Shown piece by piece: positions 26,201-39,544 of a DNA stretch of 64,000 bases (positions within the stretch are counted from its first letter, which is position 1; every line of letters begins with the position of its first letter). Position numbers and translations under genes: made by a program. This DNA is from Plantago ovata (Eukaryota > Streptophyta > Magnoliopsida > Lamiales > Plantaginaceae): the NCBI GenBank assembly GCA_028274465.1, contig CM051458.1, positions 105,664,855-105,728,854 on the forward strand, in the 5' to 3' direction. Under the pieces are notes generated by a model. It was not told the origin of the DNA and did no database searches. It saw nothing but the letters and a program-made list of their open reading frames with translations.

Positions 26201-29200
26201 CAATTGTTCGAACCGCTTATAATCCACAAAACATCTATTTAAATGACACCGCACTATAAGAATGTGACCGTATACAATTGTTTGGTCATATAGGAATCAA
26301 CAAAACGTATAATTGTGTGACACCGCATCACCAGAGATAGGTTCATACACCACTATTCAATTGATAAGAGCATCCCCAATCTATATCTAGTTGGGGAATA
26401 CTAGTGAAATTGGTATTGCAGATTTCCTCATTTAGTTAAACATCAAGACTAGATAAAATGTACAAATTCTTATCGACATTAACATTAGCACACAAATAGA
26501 GATTTCATCCATTTAATCCGTTCTCGAAACCACGTGCCCATAGACGTACAACAATTATTGAATTGTACCTCAAATTTGGCCTAAACTTAACTTGCATATT
26601 TAATATGGTAATCTTAATTTTTACTAGCGCGTCATTGTTTAAAAAGAAAAAATAGATTTCTATTTGAAAACGTCATTTTGAATTAGGGACGGACCTAAAA
26701 ATCTAAGTTTAAAGGTAGGGGATTAAATATTAATTAAAAATTTGAAAACATGCCCTAAGATAAACGATTTCTTTCCACGATGACCCGGTTCCACCCTGTT
26801 TTGGACGTAAGACAAGTGACAAGAGAGACCTTGAACTCATTAGTCTTAGATTGAATGATTTAAAACTTCATATTATATTTTATTAACGATAGGAATTAAA
26901 AGAAGAGAAATGATGTGAATGCTTACTAGCAAGCTTTAGAAACAAGGACAAAATGTCGTGTCTTGCAATTAGGCCAATTTGTTTTTATTATTCTCGAAAC
27001 ATTATTAATTATATTGATGAATATTGAGGCTGCAATTGGCTCGTTTATGTTAATAAACAAAATTAAACTTGGATCTTTGAGTGCTATTTGCTATTTGTAT
27101 GTACCACATATTCTTGTCCTATATCTATTGTGTCTTGATGCATGTAACAAAATATTGTAGTATATGATTGAAATGTTCTAGAATAGAATATTGATTTACA
27201 AATTGTCGTCACTCGGTATGGGTAAATCGTGAAAGGGAAATAATTGCTTTAAGAACATTTTAGTTTCACAAAGTTGAGATGACATAAAGTGTTAGGGATA
27301 TAAGAATTAGAAGAGATAAATTAATGGAGAATTAGAAATATATACTCCCTCCGTCTTAAAACAATTGTACCATATTACATCATATGATTTGTCGAGTACA
27401 TAGCTTCTTCCCTATTCAGTATGCTCGACGAGAATACCAAGTATAGAACAGATGATAAGTAGGTTGTAATTTTGTAATGAACCCCCCACCCCACCCCTAC
27501 ACATACAACATGCTCGACGGAAACACTAAGTATTCAACAGATTGTACGTACTTTGTAATACCCCCTCCTCCCTTAATGGATTTCACATAAGATAAAAGTA
27601 ATGTATATGAAGGGGTATACACACACTTTCAAATAATCTTAAACTTTCTTGTGATTTTAGTAGTAATATGATACTAATAATAAGGTGTAACTATGTGTTT
27701 GACTCAATCATTGATAATTGAGTTTAACAAAAAAAATTGAAACTCGGTTACAAGTATTAGGTCATTACATACAGTAAAATGAAAGCGCATAGAATATTGA
27801 CTTAATATATTCTTGATACCAAAGCCTAGAACAGTAAAAACCCACTAGAAAATCACAAGTGACTCCACTTAAAAAAGGAAAGTGAAAAATGACACTATGG
27901 GGTCAAATAGTTTTGCATGTGATGGTAGAAAGTTAAGACTTAGAAATTAGAATATGGTGTTTTGAGAATTTGGCCGTAAAGTTGATAAAAGGGTAATGGA
28001 ATTTCAACAAACAATTATCGAGCCTTAATTTTATTATTATTGATTTATTAGAATTTAGTAGTAGAAGAGTAGTGAGTGGAAGAGCGTATATGCCAATGCC
28101 ACCTCTTTTAATGATTGGGTTGTGTCTAAGGGTGAAGGATCGACGTGCATTTTGGAATGTCTCTTCGGGAAGTAGGAGTAGTATATTTCTATACAATCTT
28201 AAAACCTCCCACATTTGGAATTTGACGAAAGATATAAATATGGATGAACAAAATGAAAATGAAATCAAAATATTGTAGAAAATACCTCCACGACTTGTGA
28301 TGAGAATTTCACATATCATATATCATCATGCACACTTCCCAACTTATGAACAATTGAGAGCGGACACTTGGCAAGTTGTAGTCATATGAGTTTCAAAACA
28401 TAAAAACAATCATTGAGCTATTACATAAATACACTATACGGATACATATCACAAGAAACGTCATAAAATCCTAAGCTCGTGTTGTGAAAATTACTCACTT
28501 AGTAAAACAGAATAGTTGGTTTTGGTAGGTGATAAAGTAAAAGATAAAAGATAAGATAACTAATAAGAGTTGCACGGTGATAAAGTACTTAATTGACTTG
28601 GCGTATATATGTTTGATAAAACGAAATGAAAGTGACTCATAGCTAATCAATGATCTTACCGATATTCTCCACACAAACTTATAGTAATTTAACTTCTTAA
28701 TACATATGTTGGAGTGATTTTTCAAATTTTAACTCGATAATCTAAAGAAAACTTGAAAATTCCACAAAATATTGGTATAAGATGATTGAAGCACTAGAAC
28801 ATTGTATCTAAAACAAAATTCGAATAGCTAGAATGGTATGCAATTCTTGGTATGTGCCGTGGTGGTGTTGGTATGTGTTTTACATGAAGGTTGCACAAGT
28901 CCAACCAAAAGACAAATGTATTATATTGCATGGCAAATTGGCAATGCAATAATAACAAGAAGCCAACTCCAATTTTTTTCTCAGATGTCAAAATGTGAAT
29001 GACTTGTTTTGGTTCATGGGGACCTCATTGGTTGATTGAAATCAATTGAAGCATTAAATGTTGGGGCTAGGATACATCATCAACTCAATGAATATATACC
29101 GCAACCTGACCTTTTCTAATAAGTTCTTCCCCACTAGATGGCCACATTCAAGAACTTTGGTCCTCCACTTTTTTTCCTTCTTTTGTGTAAACTTTTTTGC

Positions 29201-30565
29201 TCATTGTTCACATTTAAGAATCCAATCAATACAACCCATCCACTCATTTTTGTAGCCACTAATTAATGGTAGAAGAAAATATATGCAACATAATTACCTA
29301 TACTGATTGACATAGTGCCTTATGTTTAGCAAAATGAATTTGCCCCTTTATGTTATTAAAAGCGAAAATGCTAACTTGTAACGAACCAAAGTTTGAAAGA
29401 GTTTGAAGGGATTGAAATCGCTAGTAATCATACCAGTAAGGCGCACCATTTGTTTCAAGAGTCAGTCCATAAGAGCTCTAGAATTCAATGTGCTTGCTCT
29501 GGAACGAACTTATGATTGGTGACTCACTGAGAAATCAAGGACACGTGTTGATATGTAAGGAAAGGGAATAATTCAAGAGTAGCTGCACCTTACACCTGCC
29601 CATTAGTGGTCCTGACATTACATAACTGGTGTAACTTTTCCAACCAGTCATGTGATGAGTATTCACCAAATAGGAAATCCGCGTGTAATGTGTATTCAAG
29701 TACCATGGTGTCAATGACGCTGCATGCATATGAATTGTTTGTTGATGTTCATGTTCTGAATAACTTTTAAAACCAGTTGGCAATGTCTTCTATTTTACAA
29801 CACGGAAGGCATATATATGTGTAAAATGAGCACGGTTGTGTAGATGGCAGTAGAAAGTATGAACAGAATATGTCTTGATTCCAAAAGTTGTATATATGCC
29901 AAGTAAAAATGACTTCAAGCTTTATGTCTGGAAATAAACAACATCCCAATAACCAACATTTGTACTTGGTACTATATGGAACTTAAAATGGTGTGACCTT
30001 ATATGTACATGCAACAATAAGCTAAGTGGCTTGATTTGATCGAGTGCACAACAAATTAAGCACTTATATCATGTATGTTATCGTATAGAACGAATGGTCG
30101 ATTTCATTAAAATTCTTATTCTGTCGCGGGTCTCAATTTCAGCTAGTTTATAAGTCTATCAGGCGGTGCTAACTATATATGAGTTGGTTTCGCATCATCG
30201 GGATGATTCTTAACAGCATCTATTTGAGGTACAGAAGTTTGTAGTGTGGAATATATTGATCCATATTAGTAATGTTTGCGGGGAATCTGGGATTGAAATT
30301 AACTTAGAGAATGTCAATGTCGAGAATTTATTTTAGTACTGTTCATAAAAAAGACAGACAGTGTAGTAATGAAAAATTATTCTGAGTTGAGTTCACATAT
30401 ATATACTTGTGCTTATGTTTATGTATGTTTAGCTAGCTAGGGTTGACATCTAATTTTGCACGTCTCTGTTGATTCATTACATTGGAGAATACTCGGCGGA
30501 ACTTTATTTTGCTCTAGGTGGCGGATCCAATCTAGCTGTAAAGACTGGAATCATTCATACTACTA
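23296..30565. other. Long gene-free AT-rich interval
   Basis: I find no exon chain, RNA gene or recognisable protein on either strand. Three diverged copies of a GACACCGCAT-containing unit lie near 26169, 26244 and 26320, so a short tandem repeat occupies about 26130-26360. A Stowaway-like left end (TACTCCCTCCGTCTTAAAAC) is at about 27343 without a clear right end. A 128-codon open frame at 27933-28319 (minus) and its plus-strand shadow have no recognisable domain. Confidence 0.45.
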
Positions 30566-30566
30566 C

Positions 30567-30793
30567 CTTCGTCCCGTTTAAAATGTAACCTAGCTACAGA
30601 CTTATGTGTAAATATTAACAACAAATTAATTTTAAATTATAGTAATATTTTTTTAATATACATTAAGTAAAGATCACAAAGTATATTTTTATAATATAAT
30701 CTTTTACTTCATTATATAGGACTAATTTACGAGCAAAGTTGACACGTAAACTCATATGTTACCTTTTTCTATTGGGCGGACCTAGTATATAGG
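30567..30793. mobile_element. Stowaway-like MITE (degenerate)
   Basis: The left end includes CTACCTTCGTCCCGTTTAAA and ATGTAACC. The right end near 30755-30793 is a degenerate complement (ATGTTACCTTTTTCTATTGG, then GGCGGACCTAGTATA). The interior is AT-rich and non-coding. Confidence 0.5.
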
Positions 30794-33484
30794 AGTATGT
30801 GTTTAATTTACTAAATTAATTTTCCAGTTGCTTCACAAAATCAAGGATCCTGATTGGTCATTTCATATCATGCATAAATAATGGCGGCTTGTACTTGAAG
30901 GAAATTGCCATGTACCTGCGTCTTTTTGGAATCTCGTCTCGCTAAATGCCATGTTATGAGAAAACTTTAGTTCTACTATACTACACAAACCAACTCAAGT
31001 ACTATATCCTTTTTTTTGCTTTGCCGACTTAACTTCATGAAATACCCTTTAACCATTAATGGGGATCGGAGTCGGAATTCGAAAATTAGATAGCGGGCTA
31101 TGTTATAACTTATAACACGAGTCTTAAGTAAGTAAGTTGACTAACATGTATGGTATACGAATAAATAAGTATAGTACTGCTACTTTGAACTTTCAAGGAA
31201 AAATTACACCAAATTTGAAACTTAGCGGACAAAATTACATACTTGCAAACTTTATGAGAAGCAAACTTCACTTTTCCAAAAGGAATAATATGGATACATT
31301 TGAAATTAGAACGAGTAGAGCTGAACTGAATTCAACTTTGGTTTTATCGAGCACAACTTCTCGTAAATACTTAAGCAAACTATATTAGTTTAGAACTTGT
31401 TCTACAACCTCGTAGGACGGGCATATCTCGGGCACAAGAGGCCTGTCCGAGCGGAGACTCAGGTACTAGAGATCCAACTGGTGAATTGCTGAGAATGCAT
31501 CAAAATTCAGACCACATTAGAGTTATGATCATTCAAAGTGCAGTACAATTTGTAGCAAGGATAGTTATAAGTGGGGTCTTTTACTGTTGAGCGTGAGAGG
31601 GCAAGTCGCACAATAATTCTTGTCTTTAATGCAAAACCAGGCAAGGGCCATGCTCAATATAACAATACGTCAACTTCCGGTCGATATAAAATAAATTTAA
31701 TAATTTATCATCAGGTGTCTATTTCACTACCAATACTAATTATTGGAACCAGACAAATAATCGACTTAATGATTCTGCCTAGTGCAATATACTTGCCTAA
31801 ATTCTGTTACTTTCCTGCTCTGCTCACCAACGTTTCACACTATTAGCAGTTTAGCACAACTGCAAGACACTCAAATGGCTCGTTCAAAATCCACATTTCG
31901 TAAAGATTAGTACGGATTATTAAATTAATAACACTTGAGTGAGTAGTGATGTAGAGTGAGTTAAACTCGCGTAGACTAACAATTGCATCATGCCGAAGAG
32001 AAATAAATACGAAGGAAGGAATAGCCATGACTCTCTGGTGCATCCATCCCCACAAGTGGGCATGCATTTGTTTTATCATAAAAGTTAAATGACTAAAACT
32101 TTTCGCGGAAAAGACCCTTTTAACTCCGAAATTATTTTGGCATTGACTACCAAATTATTGCTCTAGTCTTTAGAATTCACGACCCAATAAGTTAATGGTC
32201 GCAACCAGTATATAAGAATATTTCGAAAGTTAGAAATTTTGAAAATAAAGAGTATTGACTATTAATTCTTTTCTTTTTAAATCTTAGGGGAGCGCGGAGT
32301 CGGACTCCAATAAACACCCCTAGTCCGTCCCCATCCTTGGTTGAAGCAGGAACAAACCTGGACACAAGTGTCATTTTGTGTTTTTCGCTTTTTCCTTTTT
32401 TACCCCACCCAATAGCTAACCAACAACGCTGTAAACCAGGACAAATAGATACACATACATGTACAGTCTCTCGGATCATTTTTCATTTTCATAATTGTAA
32501 TAATAGAGGGAGTGTCTCAATAATGGAATAGGACCAAATTATTGCAACCAAAATGAAGGAATATCTGCTACTGACAAATCCCAGTAACAAGATGATGGTA
32601 TCAGTGAGATATGGAGATTATCAGAGGTTTCTGGTAACAAGACAGATCCCATAATTTATAGGGCAGGCTAGGAAATATGCCATCCATTCCTGGGTTCAAA
32701 TAATGGCACTTCAAATTCCATTGGTTATCTACATTCAACACAACAGAACGTTTGGTAGTTGGTACCCATTCAATGGAGGTAAATTAAAGGAGGTTTACTT
32801 AAAATGGGAAGATGAAGTAGTAACTAATTTCAAGCCAAGGCTCTGAATGAAACCCAAACATATGTGCCAAATTAGAGGTTAAGCAGCTAAATAAATAGTA
32901 CCAAACATTTTGTAAACCTACTGTTATTTAGGTAAAGCCGTAAAATTGAAACAAAAGCTAAGAGTCACTGACCTTAGAAGAGTCTCTTAGATGCTAGTAT
33001 CATGACCCGTTTACATCTACAAAATACACACATAGACGCCCACATGATCGTAATCGACCACAAACTACTTCTAAATTACATTGGCATTTAATTAGGATAT
33101 TACTGGACTATTTAAATTCCACAAGTCGCGTTTTCATGTATCACCAGTATAATTCAGGTAAAAGGCAAAGTGAAGATGATTGGCAGATGGTATAGTGCAC
33201 ATGAATGTAATTTTGTTAATAGGACTCAGATGAAGTGCAGAAACCAACTAGACCAATAGACCACATCCTAATGTGCTGATAATTTGAGCAGTTACAAGGC
33301 AACATATAGCGTAATTATACAGTGTCCGCAGAATGTGTATCTAATGTTTCGACCCCAAAATATATGTAGACATGGTGATGACATTAAGCCTAGTCCTGCA
33401 AACAAAAGAACCAGCATATCAAAGCAGGAAACAAACTCAAAACATATCCATCCACCATTATCGTCAAAACAATGCTTCCAAGCT
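30794..33484. other. Intergenic; no gene supported
   Basis: Only short open frames without domains are seen. The right end, next to 33485, contains the expected 3' UTR side of the minus-strand BOBBER1 gene. Confidence 0.4.
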
Positions 33485-36400
33485 TCAGTTGATCTTCGCC
33501 CTTGAGAAATCCATTTCCGGATGCTGAAAAATAGCACAAGGTCTGATTAAGAACCACATTTAAACAGTAGAAGCCACATGTAACAATGACGAAAAGTGTG
33601 GAGAATGGAGAAAATAAATGGCAGCACATAACAAGACTCAGGTGTTCACCTCAGCCATGAATTTCTTCAAAATGTCTTGCTTTTGCATTTCATCACTTGT
33701 TGGACGGCCCATTTGCTTTTGTCGCTGATCGAACTAAGGAAATTCGATCAACAAAGAAAAAGACGTGTTAGAGAAGACCAATAAACATGATAAGAGGCGT
33801 AGCGTGACCATATAATAGACAGCTCCGACTCACAGCTTCAGAAATGAAATGAAGGGGCAAACATAAACAACTTGAATGATTCAGGGACATCAACAAGCCA
33901 AATCACAACATCAAAGTTTATTTAATGAGTTGTTAACCATAGCGAATTACTTCTCTTAACATACTTTACTGTCAATAACAAAAAGCAATTTAACATGCCT
34001 ACAAGATGATCATATTGAGCATTTGCCAAGAGATGAGTGCATATCAGTCATGGATTTTAACAGCAAATGTATGGTATATGGCTTTACGAAAGCTGACAGT
34101 AGATTATGCGTATGCTCAAATGATCTGTAGTAGCTACTTTTTAGAGTTCAGTGTGAATTGATATCAGTTCAGAAAGTACTAGCAACAGTCATCTTTTTTA
34201 AAGCACTTTTCAAATTCACTTGTAACCAAGTATTTATGCAATTTATCAGAGCTTCATGAAAATTACAAGTGAATTTGACAAGTAATTTCAACAGCCATAA
34301 GAAACACACAGTGAAATCATTAGATGAAATAAGACAATAGGTATAAACTGGTTCTTACCATCATTTTCTCCACAGTTGAACGTGTTTCAGGGTCCAAATC
34401 AGATAGTTTGCTGTTTTCAGGTTCTACTTTCTGAGTGTCGATCTCTGGTTCACCCTTCACCAGGTACTTCCACCATTCCATTTGGTTGTGTTTTGTCAGG
34501 AGAATGGAGATGGATTTCTGGTCCTCTGTAAGAAATCAAACAATTTAGTCAAGCAATATTTCAGTAGTAGTTCCAATAATACAAGTAAAGTTTTCTAAAG
34601 AGGCAGATAATTAAAGTCAGACAACATCCACATTAAATCATCATTTTTTTGGCTCAGTACTCTTCTCATATACCCTCAACAACTGCAGAACAGATTCTTC
34701 TCATACACTATCCTTAACCATTACATCATAGATTTTCACCTACCTAAACTCCAGAAGCAATCATCCACTTTCACAGATTGGAACAGCTCCCCCTGTATGC
34801 AAGTAAAAGAAAATCAATAAAAATCAACAATCTAGTGATACTATTGATACACATGTATAGAAACCACATCAATATTAATTGAAAATAGCAGTATCAAGAG
34901 AAAAAACAATACGTAACAACAGGCAGAGGACTTACATCGAGTACTGGAGGCTGACCCTTAAGTCCAACTTTAAGATGATTTTTCTTTATTTCACACACAA
35001 TAAATCTTGATTTTGTACCAGGTGGGACAGGAACAGTAATGCTAACCTCCTGCAGCGTTTGTCCCCATGAGTAATTATCCATATCAAGCCCATTGCTGTT
35101 GTTAGGAGCTGTACAGAGACAAACAAGTTAGTAAACAACAGAATCCTCTGCTTCACACAGAGAACAAAATAATGGACAAGTAGCAACCAAGATAAAGCTT
35201 GGAAGGTATATAAATCCTACTCAACAGATGCCAATGCTATGAAAACGCATGCAAAAAGGTTGGTTTTCATTCACTTTTAGACAATAGGTTTCTAGCTTCA
35301 CACCAAGTCACCTAAATGGCAAAAGCCTACAACTATCAAGTATTTAGTTTAGTTCTTCCTGACACGAATGCACATGAAGCTACAAACAAATGCTCCAATT
35401 GGTCCTTTCTAAAGCGAAAAAAACACTCCACAGAACATCAATATCCAAGACATTTACCAACTCTTGAATTCATAGGACAAAATGTAACTCCATAAAAATC
35501 ATCTGGAAACACAGTCAACAACCAACAAAAGTCTGCAACCAAATCAGATGCCACCCCAGAAACCAGCTAACACGAGTCTCACAACACTATACTAGGGAAA
35601 AACACAAGAAGAAGAGTGTCTATGCTATGTTCAGCATTGGCCTAATCAACTTATTTGTCCGTTCGACCTAAATTAAGTCTGTTTGTGTGAATGCCTAACT
35701 ACTATATACACTATATCAGACACAAAAACACAAGCAAAAGAGTGTCTATGATATTTTCAACATTGGCCTAATCAACTTATTTGTCCGTTCGACCTAAATT
35801 AAGTCTGATTATGTGAATGCCTAGCTACTATATACACTATATCAGACACAAAAACACAAGCAAAAGAGTGTTTATGATATGTTCAGCATCGGCCTAATCA
35901 ATTTATTTCGCTGTTTGATCAAATTAAGTTTGTTTATGTGAATGCCTAGCTACTATATACACTATATATCAGGTACAAAAACACAAGCAGAAGAGTGTTT
36001 ATGATGTGTTGTTCAGCATCAGCGTACGTTTCCCCAAAATTAAGTCCGTTTACATGAACGCCTAGCTAGTACATGATTCAAAAAGCTAATCTAATTTGAT
36101 TACTTAATAAACAAGCTAAGCTTATCAAATTTCATATTCCATTTTACACAGTATCAGCTATAATTTACTAAACGCCTCGATTCGAATCACCTAAATTGCT
36201 TAAAACGTCCACTCACATCATACTAATCAGGTCGCAATTAGCAATCTCACATATACATTAACAATCAAATCAAATTATGCTCGAAAACGAATTAAGCAAC
36301 TAATCAAACGGAAATGAAAGTGTAAATCACCTCGACTACCAATTTTGTCCTCCTCTTTCGTTGCTTCCTTCTCCGCCTTAACTTCCTCAGCCTTCGCCGC

Positions 36401-36712
36401 CTGTACCGGCGGTGCCGCCTCCTTGAGCTTCTTCTTCTCAGCTTTCTCGACCTTAGCTTCTTCTTTCCTCTTCCTCTCCTCGGACTCAACTTTATCCTTC
36501 ACCATTCTCACCACAGCATTCACATCGCTGAGCAACGAATCGCTCTTGAATAGATCACTCTCCTTCGCCACGAACTCAAATACCTTCTCCAGAAACCCTA
36601 TCGGATTTGACGGATCGAGAGCAGCGCTGAACTGCTTTTTCTTCGGCACGGAGGAGGCCGATGTGGTTGGCTTCGTCTGCTCTTCTTCTTCGTATTCTGA
36701 GAGAATCGCCAT
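33485..36712 (-). CDS. BOB1: BOBBER1-like NudC/CS-domain co-chaperone
   Basis: This is a cytosolic small heat-shock-like co-chaperone of the NudC family. In Arabidopsis BOB1 is needed for development and thermotolerance. There are six exons: 36331-36712, 34936-35108, 34744-34792, 34359-34525, 33650-33733 and 33485-33523. Joined, they give 297 residues, close to BOB1's usual length. The ATG at 36710-36712 opens [11 protein letters not shown]. Residues about 30-60 ([20 protein letters not shown]) are the N-terminal NudC region, followed by a charged Lys/Glu-rich coiled-coil-like linker. The CS domain runs from about residue 138 ([20 protein letters not shown]) through [22 protein letters not shown] and [14 protein letters not shown]. 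The conserved tail includes [26 protein letters not shown] and [12 protein letters not shown] before TGA. All splice junctions are in frame and it looks functional. Intron 1 carries a minisatellite. Confidence 0.95.
35602..36075. repeat. 126-bp tandem repeat (about 4 copies) in BOB1 intron 1
   Basis: The block starting AACACAAG(A/C)A(G/A)AAGAGTGT recurs at about 35602, 35727, 35853 and 35980, a period of 126-127 bp. The first two units are nearly identical over GGCCTAATCAACTTATTTGT; the last is diverged and truncated. It lies wholly within the first intron. Confidence 0.85.
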
Positions 36713-36727
36713 GGTTCGAAATGCAAT

Positions 36728-36772
36728 CTAGGGTTTTTGGGAATGAAATTATAGAAATGGGCCTTTTATATG
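36728..36772 (-). promoter_or_regulatory. BOB1 core promoter: TATA box, site II and telo-box motifs
   Basis: On the minus strand, going toward the gene, there is ATATAAAAGG (36762-36771), an overlapping GGCCCAT site-II-type element, and AAAAACCCTAG (telo-box) at about 36728-36738. The ATG is at 36712. This motif combination is typical of broadly expressed plant genes. The leader would be only some 20-30 nt. Confidence 0.5.
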
Positions 36773-37074
36773 ACGAGCTGAAATGAGCTGGCCGTAAACT
36801 CCTAGGTGGAATTTTCAAATTAGAATGATCTCGAAAGTATTTGTAAAAAAAAGAAAAACTTGGAAACTTCAGCATGTAACACCGTGGGTGGAAAACGATC
36901 ATGACACTACAGTACTTGTGACAACGAAGTGTAGAGCTCGAATCATGATAAATGGAGAAACATTATTAATTCTCACTTTGCCGTTTTTAAAAAAATAAAA
37001 AAAATTATAGTACTTGTACACAAAATCTAACGGAGTATAGTCAGTATACAGTTTTCAAACGGATTACGGATCGG

Positions 37075-37202
37075 GGCATTCCCCAATCGTGACACAAGGT
37101 GTATCACCCAAAGAGGGGCATGCCCTCACTCTGGCTATTTGGACCCTCTTTTGTACATGAGCTTTGGGTGATACATCTTGTGTCACGATTGGGGCATGCC
37201 CC
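37075..37202. repeat. Near-palindrome: 41-bp inverted arms, about 47-bp loop
   Basis: The left arm at about 37075-37113 contains CCCCAATCGTGACACAAGG and TGTATCACCCAAAG. The right arm at about 37161-37202 is its complement with only a few mismatches (CTTTGGGTGATACAT then CTTGTGTCACGATTGGGG). It lies about 360 bp upstream of the BOB1 start. It could be a small fold-back MITE or a hairpin-forming transcript; no target duplication was found. Confidence 0.75.
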
Positions 37203-38522
37203 TCTTATTTTGTATATTACTTTTTTAGGCTTAATGAACTTCTTTTGCTATTTAAAAAAAAAAGTCTTTAGACTATCTATATTTGTTTTCAATAAGTTAA
37301 AAGTGAATTATACCCTAGCCATGTGGCGTATGCTCAAGATTTTTAAATCAATTATTTCAGAAATTAAAAAATACAACAATATAGAATAAATAATAAATTT
37401 GACTTGGAATGTTGTAAAAATACTTTAAAGTTGAAGGTATAGAAAGTTGAAAAATATTTTACAAACTCATGAAGGGTAAATAGTTGATATAAATGAATGT
37501 ACATATATATATCATTAATAGAGGTGAGATATGCATGTCTATAAATTATATATAAACCACTTTCTAGCTTTTGGGCTAATTTTCCGGGTTGACCCGGATT
37601 GGGTTGAATTTGGATTATTGTACCTGAGTGGGTATAAATACGGTGTTTGAGAGTTGTGAAATGAAACGGTAAAGAAATTCGTATTTATTTTATGAAAGAG
37701 AAGAGATAATTGTCGTTCAATCCAGCTGCTAATAGTAATTGCAGTTCAGTCCTCATAGTTTAGTTTTCTCCGTTGATATTAGTAATTGCAGTTAGAGACC
37801 TACACCGGATCCAAGAAAACAGGGTTATTAAGTGAACTGAAGAATAATTTCAATTAGCTCATGAAACAAGCAATCGTAGATAAAGTTCAACAATTATTAT
37901 TTAGACCTAATATGAAACCCAATACATAATAATTCGGCAAAATTTTATTTTGATACTCCAAAATGGTATCTCGCTAATTTAGGTACTTCAGAATGTCATC
38001 GTCCAATTTTGGTACTCCACAATAACACCATGTCCAATTTAGATACTCCGGTCAATTTTCTGATTGGTCAAACCGAAAAACACAATTTTGACTTTAAAAA
38101 AATGGAAATTAAATTCAGTACACGTGGCGTGTTTCTATTGGTTCTCACTTATTTTTTGTTTTAAAAACTTTTAATTATGTTTTAAAATTGTAAAAAAATA
38201 TCAAAAAATATAAAAATATTTTAAAATTATTAATAAATATTAAAAAATTAAAAAAATATTCTAAAAAATATGATCACTTGTTTACACGTTAATCTATTTA
38301 TCAAATTTAACACTATTTAGCAAGAAGAGTATAATAGTAATTTCAAGCGCAAAATCAAGGGAGGCACTTGACTCCCCTTGCCATACTGTGGATACGCCAC
38401 TGGATATCGAGCCATCCGCTGCAATAGCAAGGGGTATGCATGGACGGTGGTATGTTCTGATCCTAAACTATATCTATTTTGATTTTTTTGGGTTGCCCTT
38501 TCCTTTTTTCCTTGGGATTTAG
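37203..38522. other. Intergenic; no gene supported
   Basis: This stretch is AT-rich. Around 37930-38060 there are spaced repeats of a GGTACTCCA / TAGATACTCC type phrase, typical of a degenerate transposon end. Nothing else can be assigned. Confidence 0.35.
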
Positions 38523-38893
38523 TCATGGGAAGTCCAGGAAGGGTCACAGTGTACATGAAACATGTCCCTTTTTGTACGCGTTGAAATCAGGGAAGCGATG
38601 TTGGGTCCCAATTAAGTTTATTCAGGTGATTACTTAATTTTATTAAACTTACACTTAAGCATATGCATGTCATGTGGTGTAACCTCATATATAAAATGGG
38701 ATTTCGACTGTGGTTCTTGATGCATTAATTGTGACAGCGTTTACCAGTGAACATTGCACGATCGGAACTGGGTGAGAGCCTTTCTGAGGTTGTACTGAAA
38801 TTCAGTGGACGTGGAGCTTCGTTTTTTAGAGGAACACAAAGTCTAGAATGTAATGGTGCTCCCCTCGTGTATTTTTGGGGAAATTTAGTCTAG
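38523..38893 (+). pseudogene. Two frame-consistent exon-like segments of an unidentified gene
   Basis: Segment 1 (38523-38625) follows a pyrimidine tract ending in TTTAG and ends TTTATTCAG before GTGATT; its open frame contains LYALKSGKRCWVPIKFIQ. Segment 2 (38738-38893) follows TTGTGACAG and reads RLPVNIARSELGESLSEVVL, continues KFSGRGASFFRG and ends at a TAG. Segment 1 ends in phase 0 and segment 2 opens in phase 0, so the pair reads continuously, as the 3' end of a gene would. I see no upstream exons and do not recognise the family. It could be a decayed gene remnant, a transposon-captured fragment, or the tail of a real gene. Confidence 0.3.
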
Positions 38894-39544
38894 TTGAAGG
38901 TTGTGTACTTGTCACCTTTCTATGGATATCTCGTCTCGATGTTATGTTTGTATTGTGGTTATGAGCATTGATAAAGATTCGATATATCCAGTTTTAATAC
39001 TAGTATCGGGAGTGGTGTTCATGGCCAGTTTTGTTTTGTATGAGATATGTAAGTCTGCATTGAAGTATGTAATTAGTGGTTTCCTTGTACTAGTTCGCTT
39101 GATTTTATCTCGTTGAGATCATTAGTTTGTATGTGAGTGGAGGTCCCTTGGAACTAGTTCGTATCGCGAATTATGTTTATAGTTTAGTAACCGTATTATG
39201 ACGAAGTCTATATATATAAAGAATGAGCAACTATGAGTGAGTGAGATCAGTTTTCTTCTCATGAGCCAGGCAACATAACTGGCACGTCTGTACGTGTAAA
39301 TATATATTATATGGAAACATATTTACAATAAGATGCAAATGTGTACATAGTCTAAACATCTAATGATCATACAAGGGGAATTTTTGTCAAGCTTTACTGA
39401 ATAGAATTTTCACAAAAATTCTTAAACTACGCGGCATTATATGAGTACGCATTTAGCTTGTTCCTAGCATACGAGAAATCATCAAACATTGGCGTACGTT
39501 TGCAAAGACAGTTCATAGCTGAAAATTAAGATTCTGCCTTGTTA

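Noticed and set aside
28150-28220. snRNA-type upstream element (CCTCCCACATTTGG)
   Set aside because: It resembles the plant USE, but no snRNA sequence follows at the expected distance.
27933-28319. 128-codon minus-strand open frame and overlapping plus-strand frame
   Set aside because: No recognisable domain, AT-rich composition and no supporting splice structure or conservation signal.
29415-29440. ATCGCTAGTAATC match to the 3' region of 16S rRNA
   Set aside because: The match covers only about 13 bases with no flanking rRNA similarity; chance is sufficient.
36304-36731. Long open frames on both strands overlapping BOB1 exon 1
   Set aside because: They are shadows of the Lys/Glu-rich coding exon in other frames, with low-complexity translations.
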